In this document: one piece after another, positions 63,295 through 64,000 of the stretch
Position numbering within the stretch: position 1 is the first letter of the stretch
Layout: every line of letters starts with the position of its first letter
Assembly: GCF_013166595.1 (NCBI RefSeq)
Contig: NZ_JABKKG010000003.1
Span: 87,408 to 151,407, forward strand
Source of the DNA: Palleniella intestinalis
GTDB lineage: Bacteria; Bacteroidota; Bacteroidia; Bacteroidales; Bacteroidaceae
Direction of reading: 5' to 3'
Length of the DNA stretch: 64,000 bases
Position numbers and translations under genes: made by a program
The notes under the pieces: generated by a model
The model's database searches: none
What the model saw: the letters and a program-made list of their open reading frames with translations, nothing else
What the model was told of the DNA's origin: nothing

Positions 63295-64000
63295 ATGACA
63301 AACGGCAAAATTCTCTGGGTTGACGATGAAATAGAACTTCTTCATGCCCACATCATATTTCTTGAAAAGAAAGACTATGAGGTCATTACCGTGTCAAATG
63401 GTACTGACGCCATAGAGCAGTGCCAGCAGCAGACCTTTGACCTGATTCTGCTTGACGAGATGATGCCGGGAATCACCGGTCTTGAGACTCTCCAGCAGAT
63501 AAAGGACATACAGCCGCAGACTCCTGTCGTTATGGTCACGAAGTCGGAGGAGGAGAACATCATGGACCAGGCGATAGGGCAGAAGATTGCCGACTACCTT
63601 ATCAAGCCTGTCAATCCTTCGCAGATTCTCCTTGCGCTTAAGAAGCACATCCATCGGCGTGAGATTGTTACTGAAGTGACACAGACACAGTACCGGCAGT
63701 CGTTTGGACAACTGTCGATGCAGATAATGGACTGCCGTACACTTGATGACTGGAAAGCAGTGTACCACCGTCTTGTGCTTTGGGAACTTGACCTGTCGGA
63801 GACGGATTCGCAGATGACGGAAATGCTTGCCTCACAGAAGGAGGAAGCTAACATAGGGTTCGCAAAGTTCATAAAGCAGAACTACATGTCTTGGGTTGAC
63901 CCGAAGACATTCCTTGATTATGAACGGCGGCCGGTGCTGTCGCCGGACATCTTCCGCAAATACGTTTTCCCGGCGCTTGACGGAAAATATTCGCCTTCCG
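63295..64000 (+). CDS. porX: PorX-like response regulator (PglZ domain expected), 3' end outside window
   Basis: 235 residues seen, open to the edge. A CheY-type receiver: ILWVDDEIELLHAHIIFLEK with the acidic pair, LILLDEMMPGITG with the phosphoacceptor Asp, VVMVTKSEEE and YLIKPVNPSQIL with Lys. Beyond residue 125 the helical linker and DYERRPVLSPDIFRKYVFPA fit PorX-type proteins, whose C-terminal PglZ domain would follow. PorX with PorY controls type IX secretion genes. Adjacent to the PorW/SprE gene. Assignment rests on the linker and context, since the PglZ domain is not seen. Confidence 0.82.
   Translation, partial: MTNGKILWVDDEIELLHAHIIFLEKKDYEVITVSNGTDAIEQCQQQTFDLILLDEMMPGITGLETLQQIKDIQPQTPVVMVTKSEEENIMDQAIGQKIADYLIKPVNPSQILLALKKHIHRREIVTEVTQTQYRQSFGQLSMQIMDCRTLDDWKAVYHRLVLWELDLSETDSQMTEMLASQKEEANIGFAKFIKQNYMSWVDPKTFLDYERRPVLSPDIFRKYVFPALDGKYSPS

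Noticed and set aside
1..64000. tRNA genes as integration targets
   Set aside because: No cloverleaf-like sequence was recognised by eye; a tRNA scan would settle it.

Overview
The window looks like the chromosome of a Bacteroidales bacterium, most likely a Prevotella relative. Three things point there: promoters of the TTTG / about 19-20 bp / TAnnTTTG type, exported proteins ending in short VYNINGQKV...KNGKKF-type tails, and a PorW/SprE-PorX pair that implies type IX secretion. The gene order ftsX - DUF3098 - uppP - truB - queA - folK is also typical of the phylum.

Layout. 0-3.7 kb holds a large exported protein followed by a small acidic MKKKYIAP peptide. 4-5 kb is recA on the minus strand. 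5.1-38.8 kb is a long exopolysaccharide/capsule locus. It starts with a WecG/TagA-type transferase, an export lipoprotein and a tyrosine autokinase, followed by a UpxY/NusG-like antiterminator on the opposite strand. After a structured intergenic region come a second exported-protein/MKKKYIAP pair, an O-acyltransferase, a flippase, about a dozen glycosyltransferases, hexapeptide acetyltransferases, a Wzy-like polymerase, more transferases, an AAA/DUF4143 ATPase, a DUF6155 protein, a rhamnosyltransferase-like protein and an NTP_transf_5 protein. 39.4-42.8 kb is a small accessory region (SMR transporter, Nim-like flavoprotein, tyrosine integrase with its usual small partner). 43-44.6 kb is a hipBA toxin-antitoxin pair. 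45-51 kb carries a three-domain acyl-AMP ligase/carrier/acyltransferase protein, an aldose-epimerase-like protein and an AlbA_2 ATP-binding protein. 51-59.3 kb is housekeeping (ftsX, uppP, truB, queA, folK, cca, aroA). 59.5-64 kb is PorW/SprE and the start of PorX.

How it fits together. The polysaccharide genes form a Wzx/Wzy-type pathway: sugars are assembled by the transferases, decorated by acetyltransferases, flipped, polymerised and exported through the Wza/Wzc-like pair. UppP recycles the lipid carrier. Long G or C tracts occur in three glycosyltransferase genes (C9, G10 and G8) and in a leader ORF (C10). Two of the genes are out of frame by exactly one base in the tract, so the locus probably varies its surface by slipped-strand mispairing, although sequencing error in homopolymers must be excluded. 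Three further lesions (a GT2/acyltransferase deletion join, a fucosyltransferase frameshift, and an in-frame stop) show ongoing decay.

The least explained structures are two 22-bp-periodic GTTACC arrays in divergent intergenic regions (10.56 kb and 48.06 kb), a 270-bp nested palindrome at 44.74-45.01 kb, the paired MKKKYIAP acidic peptides, and a 43-codon leader ORF whose poly-C tract encodes Pro-Pro-Pro. No tRNA, rRNA or CRISPR array was recognised. All family assignments were made by reading motifs, not by database search.
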